Numbered from the stretch's first letter, positions 45,381-56,839 are shown. The stretch: DNA of 64,000 bases from Plazaster borealis (GCA_021014325.1 CM037473.1:4031501-4095500), one strand, 5' to 3'. Program-made: numbers and translations. The notes: a model not told the origin generated them from the sequence alone.

Positions 45381-45707
45381 CGTTCTACTACCTGTTCTTG
45401 GCCCTGAGTCATACAAACTTCTGCAAATCTAGTCTTCCCGACTCAACGTCACAATCCTGTATTTTGAAATTGTGAATCGTTTGAAGTTTAGCAGCCGTTT
45501 TCACAAGGAGGGAAAGTCCATTGCCCAATGCTGCTCTTCGGTCCCTTCACCTCCAAACTATAGTTTCCACGAAAAGACCAATTATTCTTTTCCCCGCGAA
45601 ACATTTTCTTGTAACGCTATTTTAACCAACGATGCTAGTGCGTGGGACGGAGGTTAACAGGCAATAATATTATGGCGTCTATATATAGAACGCCAGGGAA
45701 AACATGG

Positions 45708-45782
45708 GGCTAGATAGCTCAGTTGGTAGAGCGCCGGCTGGCAAGTTAATCCGGATGTGGTGGGTTCAAATCCGTTCTAGTC
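45708..45782 (+). tRNA. tRNA-like sequence, probably a pseudogene or tRNA-derived repeat
   Basis: GGCTAGA pairs with TCTAGTC as a 7-bp acceptor stem. A clean D arm and A box follow (TAGCTCAGTTGGTAGAGC), and there is a B box (GGGTTCAAATCC). The anticodon arm does not fold normally: CCGG pairs with CCGG around a 13-nt loop, and the T stem has mismatches. No anticodon can be assigned. Confidence 0.5.
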
Positions 45783-45789
45783 AAATTTT

Positions 45790-47124
45790 CTTTGTTCAAC
45801 CCCAAACAGTTTTTAATGTTACAATCATTCCCCCTTTATAGCATGTTATAGTTTGTTAGTCTTTATTTCATGCATTATTGATTTAAATCACTACTTTATG
45901 GACTGCATGACGAATGTTTCAGGCCTATAATATAAAATGGTAATGATTATTTAATCTCTGATTAAAATCTACCAACACAAAGCCGTGAAATGAATGTACA
46001 AGATCATTGGAGTGTATATAACATTGTATTTTTTCTTTGTTTTTTCTCCATATCTATGGGTTTGAGATGTTCGTTTGTTTTTGTTTTGCGTGTTTTCCCC
46101 TCAAAAACAGTAGATTTAATTATATAAGTAATTCAGTGTAGCCACTTGTTTAAATAATTGAGGTTTATAATTATTGTTATTATTATAAATGTGTGTTTAT
46201 TTCATAATTAGAGTGGTTTTTGGAGATCAAGGCTCACACCAGAGTTTACATTTAAAATTGACTCAGTCGGTTTGCGTTGTGGTTTATTTTATTAAAAACC
46301 CTATTGTTTGAACGCCTAAACACAGGCTGAAAATACAAAAACTTTTTTGTCGCCGTATTTCCCACCATGCATTTAATACTATCTAGTGACGTGACATAAA
46401 TACCTAATTTTTGAAAACAAAACAAAACAAACAAAACAAACAAATACCCCAACGCCCCAACAAACAAACAAACTAACAAAAAAACAAACAAGATGACGTT
46501 TTGTTGAAAAAAGACAACATGAATATATACCAATAAAACTTGTTAAAAAGTGTTATCCTCTCTAACAAAAGGTTGCTATGGTAACAGCTGTCACCAACTT
46601 CTTTCACAATATGAGCTATGAGCTATGATAAATGTTGGCGATAGGATGCAGCAATAAAAAGTTGCATTAAAAATTATAACCTGGTGGGGTTAAAGTAAGG
46701 TTTCAGAAGTTGTGACCCAATTTGACCTTAACTTCCGGTCTGTAAGTGCTAAAATCACCCCCCCATTTTCGTGTATATAGCGCCCCTCTTGACAAGTAGT
46801 AGATCAAGGGTGTCGAAACAGTGGTGAAAATACAGTTTTTTCAACCTCTCTAATATCGTTTCAGTTTTCACAAGGTAAACTTAAGATTGGTTGTTTTAAG
46901 TAATAAACGGTGATTTGTAACAGGCGAGACATCATTTTAAATGGCTATTAAGAACAGTATTGATTCATCAGAAAGTATATGTTACGGTCAAAAGCTACAC
47001 ACACCCTGTGTGTCGTTTGTTATTTTAAATTTATTGATGACGTAATATTTAACTGGCTATAAAACCCTCGTTCTTTGAATAACAAAGGCAATTCAGAACC
47101 AGAAACGAGAAGACACTAGAGATT
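45790..47124. other. Non-coding stretch
   Basis: AT-rich, with low-complexity CAAACAAA runs (46425-46490). No gene or element ends recognised. Confidence 0.4.
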
Positions 47125-47148
47125 TAGTGTTTGTTGGAACAAACACTA

Positions 47149-49147
47149 GGTGTTCGGATTTCATTGGGGTCAGTGTTGTGTCAATGTGTGAACTATTCTA
47201 TTGAGTCGATGAAAAGATTGTTGATAGCTTTTGAAATTTCAAAGTGTAAATCATTACGTGTATATACATTTAGTTTACACAGGAAATAAATGCTAACGTT
47301 CCTACTAATAAGACTGCATTGAGCTCTAGAACGTATATTAGTTGAACATCTGTGACAATTTTCATGTAAATATTCATAAACTGTACTGATAGTTAATAAA
47401 ATCACGCCAGGCGCACATGGCACTGATTGTAAACAACTACGGTTGAGCCACGTTGGTCTTTAACAAGCGTCTTGACTGGCTAGCTACCCACCGTTGCTAG
47501 TCGCATGGGGTATGCCATGCTGCGTTAGGCAATGGATTAAGATTTAAGGTAATTTTTCTGATAGATCTATGAAAATTTGATTTGTTCCAATGTATAAAAC
47601 AATAAGTATTCAATACCCTTTGTTTTCAAGAAATAACAACGAATTTATCGTTCTTAGTTTGCGAGTTCTGCATGGTTGTTAAACCAAAAACTCAAAATTT
47701 GATTAAATTAATTACATTACCCAATAATTCATTGGGTGACGTCAGTATGTTGTCGAAATTTCCGTTTTATCTAATCATCAGGTGTAATATTGTTGCCAAG
47801 TTTCAGTTATCAAAAGTTATTCAAATCACCAAAACAGGTCAGCCAAATCGGTCGTTTAGTTGATATTTACCATGAAACCAACAAAAGGCTATCAAGAACT
47901 TTCTGCACTGAGCTTTTCATTGGACTACCGTCGAACGTCGCATATTTCCAAGTCTGTTTCACCATAGAGAAAGGGTTTGACTTATCACAAAGCCAATAAT
48001 TGTCTCAGAGCGCAGTAAACAAATGACCATTAACTTGGTATAGCGCCACCACACAACATGTGGGCCAGCTAGCTACAGTCTTCTTGGACTTTGAACGGTT
48101 AAGGTCAATGGCCCTTTTGTACTACACGCTGGCTACGTGGTCAACAGTTAAGGGAACCGGGAAAGCGCCCATACCTTATGCGTGTATGAGATAGCCAGTG
48201 TGTGGTACGAACAAAAAGTGTATGTAACGTGTAGGCCTATACTTTTATTGTACGTTATCATAAAATGTGGCAACAGACACGTGCACTTTGACGTCCAGAT
48301 TTGACCCTATGCAAAGGTTAAAAAGTTATCATCTCTGTGCAAATGTTTGAGCAGGATCACTCATCTATAACGTAATGCAAAATTTATGTTGAAATATTGC
48401 GTAGTTTTTGAGATCAGAATTTGTGAAATTGTTCAACTTCCGGTTTGAACCGGAAGTCAAGGTCAAATAGGGTCACTTTGTGTTTAGCGCTTGTTGATTT
48501 TTTATCGAACTGTCCGATGATATGTAGATTGTCAAAATCCACCATGTGGTTCAGAAGTTATGATTTCTTAAAAATATTTAACTTTGATTTGTTGTAACTC
48601 GTTACCTGATGACGTCATCATGACATCATAAAGTTTGTGTGGTCTTGATAATAAGGTCCAATTGTCTGATGAGGTTCAATGTTAAATTCAATTTCAATCT
48701 TGAGTTATGTTATAGAAAAGCCCGAAAATGATGTTTTTCAAGAAAAAAAACCAAAGGCAAACTTGACCTAAGGTAACGACCGGGAAGAGAAGGTCATACG
48801 ATTTTGACGTTAACTTCTTAAATGTAGCCCTAGTCTTGAACTACCGGATGCCCAACTATGAACATCATAGCTTTCAAATTCAATGAGATACAGCTAATAC
48901 TAAATGGTCCCTTTTTCAACTTTAAAAACCTTGTTATTCGACACCTGGTGACGTCATCATGACGTAACAACTTTTAGAATTATCTACAAGGTATACTCTA
49001 ACGACATGCAAAGTTTCAAGTTGATTCGATTTTCGCAACTATGCGTTTGCTTGCGGACAAACGACTCTGAGAAGAAGAATAAAAACTAAAAAAAAAACAA
49101 AAAAAACCGAACAAAATCAATAGGTGTTCGGCTGTTGCCCGAACACC
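47149..49147. mobile_element. 2-kb non-autonomous element with GGTGTTCGG ends
   Basis: GGTGTTCGG at the left and CCGAACACC at the right, each with TA outside. A hairpin with a perfect 11-bp stem (TAGTGTTTGTT/AACAAACACTA, 47125-47148) sits immediately outside the left end. At the right end AGGTGTTCGG folds on CCGAACACCT around a 7-nt loop (49122-49148). The interior is non-coding with repeated TGACGTCATCATGAC motifs (about 48610 and 48950) and an ACTTCCGGTTTGAACCGGAAGT palindrome near 48440. Confidence 0.5.
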
Positions 49148-49155
49148 TAATAAGG

Positions 49156-49852
49156 CCTTTTCACACTACGAAAAATCTCCGTGTTGGACACGGGTCCGAC
49201 ACGTGATAACTAGTGAACCTTTTTCACACTGCAACATTTCAACACGGCACTGAACCGTGTAGAGCGCTTATCCCGTGTGGAAACTAACTCGCTCGGTAGT
49301 AGGGTTGATAGATCCCACTCCGTGTTGAGAAGTCTGACACGTGTCAAAAGCCGTAGTGTGAAACGTTTCTGGGTTAACTCCGACCCGTGTAAAGCTACAT
49401 AAAATAACTAGCTACATAAAATAACCTTTGACCCGCCACATCGCATCATCCATTCATCACCTGTCCAGAAGTTGCGCGTTATTTACATAACTTTTGTGCC
49501 AGGATTAATGGGCCCTAATAAGGACAAGGAGCGAGGAGGAGGTTGGTTCCATGTTAAGTACTTGGGCTGACAGCCATGTTGGAGAGTGTTGACAGACGGT
49601 AACCACGGTAAATCGCGCAATGCAGTATGGGATTTTCTGATTTACCCGTGTAAGATCCGGACGTTTGTGGTAAGTGTGAAACGATCGCGCACAACACGGA
49701 TCGAAACACTACACGCGTAGCACAAAGGCGGGTGTCGCGTTGTGTAGTGTGAAAAGGGAGAAGACTTAAACCGTGTTGAAATTTGACGAAGTCGACACGG
49801 AGTGGATCCGTGTAGATTTCGACACGGATCAGACGTTCATAGTGTGAAAAGG
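49156..49852. mobile_element. 697-bp MITE with CCTTTTCACACTA ends
   Basis: CCTTTTCACACTACGAA at the left and the inverted TTCATAGTGTGAAAAGG at the right. The interior has many CACGG/CCGTG motifs in both orientations. No coding frame. The target-site duplication is not clear, so the superfamily is open. Confidence 0.65.
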
Positions 49853-50169
49853 TCTAAAGACGTGTATTGGTTTCAGCTCCGAGGATCGTGATATATAATT
49901 TATAATATGGCGTATAAGTATGTACCTTCCCCTACTTGGCATGTATTATATATATAGTCCACAAACTGAAGACCTACAGTCATGGTTAACAGTTTTTTAA
50001 TTAAAAATGTCATTATTTGAATGAGGTTGTTTTATATGAAAGCGTGTAATTGTAAATTTTTATGTATGTATTTTTCTTATAGACGAATATCTTACAAAAA
50101 AGTACCAAAACAACTTTACAGAGCTAAATTTCACTAATTTGTATTAAAAAAATATCAAAAACACACTAC

Positions 50170-52075
50170 TTCAATGCCCTGTCCCATAAATTTGCATATT
50201 GCCAATTTGGGTTTGCCCAGAGGTCTTACCCATATCGTACCATGGGTCTTTGCATATTCTAACCCAAAAGTTTGCTTAGGTCGTGCTTATAGGATCACCA
50301 AATGAACCTTTTCATATTACTGCTCACAAGGGATTGCTTATGGGTAATTCCTATTCTTTTGTGGGCCTTTTCATAAATGTTTCACCCAGGTTTGTCCGGA
50401 GGAAATTACCAAAATCCATTGGAAGGGTCATAAACCCTTGGGCTTGCTAAACTAAACAATTCTGTTATAAACTATAATATTAACCCCGTAATGACCGAGG
50501 TCTTTCTTTGAATTATCTTTGCCCAGGTTTTTTTTAATACGACACCCATATGAGCCTTCCTTCCCGTATGGGATTGTCCACATTTTTCCATATTTGGTCT
50601 TTTGAAACTTCAGCCCATATGGGAGTGCCCATGTTTTCCCATATGATAACCAAACGGGACAATGCATATTTTGCCCATCTAGCCCATGTTTTCCCCTCAT
50701 GATACCCATTATGGGCCCCTTCATATTCTGCCCGTATGAGATTGTCCATGTTTTCCCCATCTGATACCCATGGGCCAATTCATATTGTGCCCATATGGGG
50801 CAAGCCCTTGTTTTCCCCATATGATACCCATATGGGACAATGCATATTTTGCCCATCTAGCCCATGTTTTCCCCTCATGATACCCATTATGGGCCCCTTC
50901 ATATTCTGCCCGTATGAGATTGTCCATGTTTTCCCCATCTGATACCCATGGGCCAATTCATATTGTGCCCATATGGGGCAAGCCCTTGTTTTCCCCATAT
51001 GATACCCATATGGGACAATGCATATTTTGCACATATGGGCTCGCCCATGTTTTCCCCATATGATACCCATATGGGCCACTTCATATTCTGCCCATATGGG
51101 ATTGCCCACATTTCCCCATATGATACCTATATGGGCCCTTGCATTTTCTGCCCATATGGGAATGCCCATGTTCTCCCCATATAATACCCATATGGGACAA
51201 TGCATATTTTGCACATAATATATGGGCTAGCCCACATTTTCCCCATATGATACCCATATGGGCCCTTGCATATATTGCCCATATGGGAATGCCCATGTTC
51301 TTCCCATATAATAACCACACGGGACAATGCGTATTTTGCCCATATGGGCTAGCCCATATTTTCCCCACATGATACCCATATGGGCCCCTTCATATTCTGC
51401 CCGTATGAGATTGTCCATGTTTTCCCCATCTGATACCCATGGGCCAATTCATATTGTGCCCATATGGGGCAAGCCCTTGTTTTCCCCATATGATACCCAT
51501 ATGGGACAATGCATATTTTGCCCATATGGGCTCGCCCATGTTTTCCCCATATGATACCCATATGGGCCACTTCATATTCTGCCCATATGGGATTTCCCAC
51601 ATTTTCCCCATATTATTATGATACCCATGGGCCCTTGCACTGCCCATATGGGCTAGCCCATGTTTTCCTCATATGATACCCATATGGGCCACTTCATATT
51701 CTGCCGATATGGGATTGCCCACGTTTCCTCATATGATATATACCCATATGGGCCCTTGCATATTCTGCCCATATGGGAATGCCCATGTTCTCCCCATATA
51801 ATACCCATATGGGACAATGCATATTTTGCACATATATGGGCTAGCCCACGTTTTCCTCATATGATGCCCATATGGACCACTGCATATTCTGCCCATATGG
51901 GATTGCACATGTTCTTCCCATATGATACCCATATGGGACACTGCATATTTTGCCCATATGGGCTAGCCCGTGTTTTTTTCCATATGGGCCCCATATGGGT
52001 ATCATATGGAATGGCCCAGGTCCATATGGCCCAGATATTTCCCGTATGGGCCCCATATGGGCTTGCTACCTGGGT
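50170..52075. repeat. CCCATATGGG minisatellite, about 61-bp units with higher-order structure
   Basis: About 61-bp units carry CCCATATGGG, CCCATGTTTTCCCC and a GCATATT or TCATATTCTG spacer. The core (50540-52070) is regular. The left part (50170-50460) is a diverged version of the same pattern. A block of three units of about 178 bp is repeated at about 50656 and 50834. The unit lacks stop codons in several frames of both strands, so open frames of up to 145 codons arise here. I regard them as artefacts of the repeat. Confidence 0.9.
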
Positions 52076-52439
52076 AAGAACCGGGTGGCCAACATAAACA
52101 ACCAAATTCGGGCAAAGTATTCCCTAAGACAATGAAACTACTGAGCTTGCGAAAGTCTTATGTAACAGACCCCTACATAGTGTCCAGAGGCAATTACGGA
52201 CATGGCAAATATTTGCTGTGGTCAGGAGAACCCGTGGGAACAGCGACTCTGCCCCTTCTCTCTAGGTAGTGGTGTAAACAATGGTTTGTTACATGGAGTG
52301 ATAAGAAGAAATTTAACACTCCTTCACACAGGTGGTGTATGTCTAAACAATGAATCTATACTAAATTAAAGAATCTTCGTCGGACTACTTAAAAAGAGTT
52401 ATAATATGCAATTTATAACAGAGTCCGACATTTCCAAAA

Positions 52440-52860
52440 TCTGTACCATCAAAGAAGAATTGTCCTCACTGTCGAGTTTGAGACTGAGTTTCGGGTCATT
52501 TGGGTCGAGTCCAAGTCCGAGTCACTATAGTAACTTGCGTCAGGTCCGAATCACGAGTCACAAAGGGGGAAGCCCAAGTCCAGATGGTCAAATCTGAGTC
52601 AAAGTCCGAGTCTAGATGGTTGAATCTGAGTCCAAGTCTGAGTCATTGACCACGTGATCGACTTGAGTCCAAGTCATCAAAGGGGGCTGAAGTCGGACTA
52701 GAGTCAGAGTCCAAGTCACGAGGCAAACAACTCTGCATCAACTGCACAGTCAAGGTTTCCTTAACATTATCGAGGATCGTAATCATAACAAATTTACAGG
52801 GGTCTACACTGTTTACCATGGCAACCTCTGTTGTTTTTTATCTTGATACCAATGTTTTAC
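52440..52860. repeat. Diverged duplicate of the exon-4 flanks, without exon 4
   Basis: GTCCTCACTGTCGAGTTTGAG at about 52462 and the GAGTCCAAGTCCGAGTC array match 44405-44790. After GCACAGT the sequence jumps directly to CAAGGTTTCCTTAACATTATC, which matches 45054 onward. The part equivalent to about 44810-45050, including exon 4, is absent. Confidence 0.75.
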
Positions 52861-53051
52861 TGAGATGTATCCTAATAAAGAAATTCGCTCTAATAATGAT
52901 ATCGCTTTTTAGCAATAAGTTAGTTCTGCAACCAATACCGAAATCTCAACACCGTCCTATTGGTATTACAGTCAATGCTGCTGTCACCCAAGCCACCTTT
53001 CATTTCGAAGAAGATTCAACTTCGGGAAGCAAACTGGCCTTGATTCCATGA

Positions 53052-53600
53052 AAAACTTTAAAGGAAGATCACCAACCTCCCAGCGGACCCCAATAACTAT
53101 GACAAATTCAACAAACTTGTGCGCAAGGCAGCAACAAAGAGTATGGGTCGTGAGCATGCAGAGTGCTAAGACAGTTCGTGTGAAATAGTTGATTGTAGGG
53201 GGAAATTATTGTCAGGAAATGTTGTTTAAATAAATATTTAAGATATACATAAAAATATAGTATTTGTGAAGTCTTTAGTGTTTGTAAATAAAATTTAATA
53301 TTAAAAATGTTCATATCTTGACAACCACAGCTGTTTTGAATTAAATATTTCCATTGTTGGTGTTTAAAAATAATATATATTTGTTAGTGACCTGTTTGAC
53401 CAAATTTCCTGTCCGAACCGGATATTCAACTGTAATATTAAGAAGGCTCTGAAAACTCATCTGTTTGATCAATGACCTACATGTTTAAGTGTATTGGTTG
53501 GTTAACTGTCTAAACTCTGTTCTGCGCTGTGAAACCATCCTTGATGAGTAAGAGCACTCTATACATGTATTTCTTGTATTTAAATATTGTAAGAAGAAGA
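53052..53600 (+). pseudogene. LINE fragments
   Basis: At 53061-53170 a frame reads KITNLPADPNNYDKFNKLV and ends in TAA, resembling a segment ahead of the RT in LINE proteins. At 53425-53475 NIKKALKTHLFDQ precedes a stop, the usual LINE C-terminus, followed by a short 3' UTR. Minus-strand frames in this stretch have no motif. Confidence 0.5.
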
Positions 53601-53814
53601 TGGAGAAGAAGAAAAACAAAACAAAAACTAGACATTCTGTTTTTGTGACTTCACAAAAACTATGCTTTCGGGGTTATGTAAGTAACAGGCAAATATTAAA
53701 ATTTAAATGAAATAATATATATAAATATGATCATTACAACCATTAATAGAGTAAGGTATATTACTACATATATTAAGGCCTTGGCTTCAACTCGTGGAGC
53801 GCCCTTTAGTGAAT

Positions 53815-54250
53815 CTAGTAGAAACTGCCCTCTTGGTGCTGAAGTATCCAATGGCGGTCAAATGCGTGGGTTAAAGCAGTGACAAACTCATCAATTAGTA
53901 CTGACCTGCCAACCGTGTCATCCCTGCCTTCACAAGTTGGGACCTTGCGTTCAGGAGCAAGAACTACTGGAGCTTGCTTCACAGGATTGGGTGCCTCTTG
54001 TTTTTGGACAATCGCATCGAAAATTTTGCCCTCCCATCCATCAGTTGGCGGTAGCACTGCTCCATTTTCAACGGTCAGGATTACTTCATCGTCATCAGTG
54101 GTAAAAGCAAGACCTCTGGCCACCTGGAACTTGACTTGTAGGGTTGCTAAGGAGATGCGGTTCTTGTGTAGGGCTAAAATGAACTGGTTTCTCATCTGGA
54201 CTCAGTCTTACTGTTACTGTATTTGGGTCCGGTGCCATATCTGTAGGACA
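53815..54250 (-). pseudogene. Unidentified coding relic
   Basis: Minus-strand frame of 126 codons with LQVKFQVARGLAFTTDDDE and NGAVLPPTDGWEGKIFD. A second frame just upstream reads MAPDPNTVTVRLSPDEK and would join it if one base were gained or lost near 54190. The pattern of a short beta-rich domain with a PP..GW turn looks like real protein sequence, but I do not recognise the family. Confidence 0.4.
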
Positions 54251-54420
54251 TTCGGACAATGTTGACGAAAAACTGCTGTCTGCCTCGATTAAAAGCTTTG
54301 ATAGATTGATTAATTTTTTTAAAGTTTTTTTGTTTAGCCAATACCACTTCTGACACTTGTGGCGAGGGCTAAAAGTGGTATTAGACTAGTTGTTTTGAAT
54401 AACTGAATAATAACCACACA

Positions 54421-54642
54421 GTGGGTTTGAAATTGGCTGTATTTACAGTTGGATTAGCCGGACCAACGCACGAGGCAGGCAGACAGTGTTTTATTTCACA
54501 AGACAACGTACACAAGGATGGAATAGAAAATCCATTAGTTACAAAATTAGATGAAACCATAGTGCAGCAAGTACATATATCAGTCAATGTGCACCCAAAT
54601 AATTTTGCCAACCTTAAGTGGGTCACCTCAGCTCCAGTCTAA
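54421..54642 (+). CDS. Hypothetical small open frame
   Basis: 73 codons starting MGLKLAVFTVGLAGPTHE. I do not recognise it. Its first part (TTGGATTAGCCGGAC and GGCAGGCAGACAGT) recurs at 55161 and 55666, around the telomere-like element, so it is at least partly repetitive. Confidence 0.15.
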   Translation: MGLKLAVFTVGLAGPTHEAGRQCFISQDNVHKDGIENPLVTKLDETIVQQVHISVNVHPNNFANLKWVTSAPV

Positions 54643-54985
54643 GCTAAATAAATCTACAGTAGGCAAGAATTGTATCCTCTAAAATACGCTACAATCTAGT
54701 TTAAAACATACGTAGTATTTCCCATACAGGTGATGAATGAGGGCGCCCTTTATGCCGAATACATGTGCATGTAAATTCTAGCAGAATTACCCCTAAACAA
54801 TACAAAGTAAGGAGGCCTAAGAACAGTGCAAATCATCTTTAGTTTAACAGAGATACACCATGGACCTGACTATAATATTAGGTTTTACACAAAAACCCTC
54901 TAAAATGACTCGTGCGTTAATTCGTTACACCACCGTATCCAACAACATGTGATGCCGTCCTAGCATAAAGCTACGTGACATGGGC

Positions 54986-55064
54986 GGCGCCATCTTGGAT
55001 AAAAGTAAACAACAACAAACTGAAAATTAACAACCCCGAGCAGGTTTCTGAAATATCTCAACCT
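54986..55064 (+). promoter_or_regulatory. Possible core promoter and non-coding first exon
   Basis: GGCGCCATCTTGGAT (54986-55000) matches a YY1-like element often found at transcription starts. A good splice donor CCT|GTGAGT follows at 55065. The next plausible acceptor is TTCTTGCAG before 56069, at the start of the G2/M E3-like relic. Inference only. Confidence 0.35.
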
Positions 55065-55175
55065 GTGAGTACCATCTATAAAGTTATCTTATCATGCTTA
55101 ATAAATTTCTGTCCCATTCTTACTGATTAAATTAAAGAAAATCCATACCTGTGTTTACAGTTGGATTAGCCGGAC

Positions 55176-55647
55176 GCATATTACACCGCAGCGAGGGGTT
55201 TTGTACTGTAATACTGCCAATTCCTGTCTTGAGATGAGACTACTAACATTTATGCCTTTAAAGGGTTAGGTTTAGGGTTAGGTTTAGGGCTAGGGTTATG
55301 GTTAGGTTTAGGGCTAGGGTTATGGTTAGGTTTAGGGTTAGAGTTAGAGTTAGGGTTAGGGTTGGGGTTAGAGTTAAAGTTAGGGTTAGGGTTAGGGTTA
55401 GGGTTAGGGTTAGGGTTAGGGTTAGGTTAGGGTTAGAGTTAGAGTTAGAGTTAGGGTTAGGATTAGGGTTATGGTTAGGTTTAGGGTTAGAGTTAGAGTT
55501 AGAGTAAGGGCTAGGGTTAGGGTTAGGGTAAGGGTTAGGGTTAGGGTTAGGGTTAGGGTTTACGGTTAGACGTATTCTCCTATCTCAAGACGGAATTGAC
55601 AGTGTTACAGTACAAAACCCCTCGCTGCGGTGTAAAAAAAAATATGC
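55176..55647. mobile_element. Transposon carrying a telomere-like array, 9-bp TSD
   Basis: Inverted ends GCATATTACACCGCAGCG (left) and CGCTGCGGTGT followed by an A-run and AATATGC (right). Similarity continues inward for about 50 bp (GGGGTTTTGTACTGTAA). Flanks are TAGCCGGAC (55167-55175) and TAGCCGTAC (55648-55656), a 9-bp duplication with one mismatch. An unoccupied copy of the site, TTGGATTAGCCGGACCAACG, is at 54451-54470. The 9-bp duplication suggests a Mutator-type element. Confidence 0.75.
55264..55565 (+). repeat. Interstitial TTAGGG-type array
   Basis: About 300 bp of TTAGGG with variants (GGTTAGGTTTAGGG, GAGTTAGAGTT, GGGCTAGGG). A pure (TTAGGG) run lies near 55380-55425. The array lies wholly between the arms of the element at 55176-55647. 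Confidence 0.9.
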
Positions 55648-55851
55648 TAGCCGTACTAACGCACGCGGCAGGCAGACAGTATTCGCCCGCAGCCGCGTGA
55701 TGTCGCCGTAACCGCTCCACCTGTGGTCTCGCTTGCCAACTCTAACGAACACCACGCTGTGGGATGCTGTTTTACCGATCCTACACATGCATACAATTGC
55801 AAGCACACTGTTCAAGTAAAACTATTCATCACAAGTTGGCTGCCGGTGTGG

Positions 55852-56010
55852 CAGGAGATTTTGTCCCCCTGGAGATTCTGTCCCCCCCATACGGAGAACT
55901 GTGTACAAACTTCTTTTGATAGCGCGCTCTTTTGAATCATCCTACTCCAGCCCATGTTAATTTCCAGTATGGGGACAGAATCTCCTGGGGGACAGATTTC
56001 CCTGGGACAC
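55852..56010. mobile_element. Small fold-back repeat with GGAGATTCTGTCCCC arms
   Basis: GGAGATTTTGTCCCCCTGGAGATTCTG at the left pairs with CAGAATCTCCTGGGGGACAGATTTCC at the right. The arms are about 40 bp. No coding content. Confidence 0.65.
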
Positions 56011-56068
56011 CAGCACAAACATTATCTAATTGATGTCATATTTTTTCGCGCTTTATTATTCTTGCAGG

Positions 56069-56651
56069 TTGTCACGGATTCAAGCACGTCTCACTCTGAA
56101 GATGATCATCCCAGTAATACTCCACCCATAAGAGCCGTAGTCCTCGGTGTGACAAGCTGCAAGTGAAATTCGACGGAAAGAAAAAGCAACTGTACAAAAG
56201 TATCAAGAGAAAGATGAACAGGATAGACTCAGACTCTGACTCCGAAGAAGACAATTCTGGTCTTGGTGGCAAATACAAGAAGCCGAAGAACACCAAACAT
56301 AAGAGAGGAAACAAAAATGCAAAGAAGCAGTCACTTAGGGGCGAAATCAGCTGGGTTCACGATGGCAGGTCCATGAGAGCTCGCACAGGTGGTGGTACCC
56401 GCAAATTGATGGTAAGCAATTGTGCAATACCAGAGGATGTCATACTGGAGGCCCAAAAGTACTTCTTCCCTGACGGACGATCTGCCAGAGGGATTGAGGC
56501 CGAACGATGTAGTTTCAAACTCAGAGATTTCTCACACAATCGCGTTGCTGACCACGAAACAGTGGCTGATGTCCACGAAAGATTGATGCCGCTTGGAATA
56601 CTCCCATTCCATGTTTACACAACCTCAAAGGCCAGTGTTCCAAACACTTAA
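56069..56651 (+). pseudogene. G2/M-phase-specific E3-ligase-like N-terminal exon
   Basis: From about 56150 the plus frame reads KFDGKKKQLYKSIKRKM, an acidic patch (DSDSDSEEDNSG), then GGGTRKLMVSNCAIPEDV, YFFPDGRSARGIEAE and a short C-terminal strand, ending in TAA at 56649-56651. The GTRK...FFP.G.S..G pattern is the N-terminal domain that I know from the many invertebrate G2/M E3-ubiquitin-ligase-like proteins, which usually continue into a HECT domain. No HECT domain follows. The 5' piece (TSHSEDDHPSNTPP, from about 56085) is in another frame, so one base has probably been gained or lost near 56135. Function unclear. Confidence 0.5.
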
Positions 56652-56839
56652 TTTCGTGTCACGAAAGATCATCTTATGTACTTGTAAACACACACATTAT
56701 GAAACAAATCGCCGTTCTCATTGAGAGAAAGAGAGGGCGCTATTTGTTGCGACGAGCCATGTATCTTTAAACCCTAATCAAAATGGCTGGTGGTTGTGGA
56801 CTTATTCTGTACCCTCATTTTAATCATATGTAAAGCTTA

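Noticed and set aside
50170..52075. CRISPR-like array
   Set aside because: Units are tandem without distinct spacers, in a eukaryotic genome. It is a minisatellite.
50452..52105. Many long frames on both strands of the minisatellite
   Set aside because: Consequence of a repeat unit with few stop codons. No gene evidence.
55298..55507. 69-codon frame of V, R and L repeats
   Set aside because: Translation of the TTAGGG-type array, not a gene.
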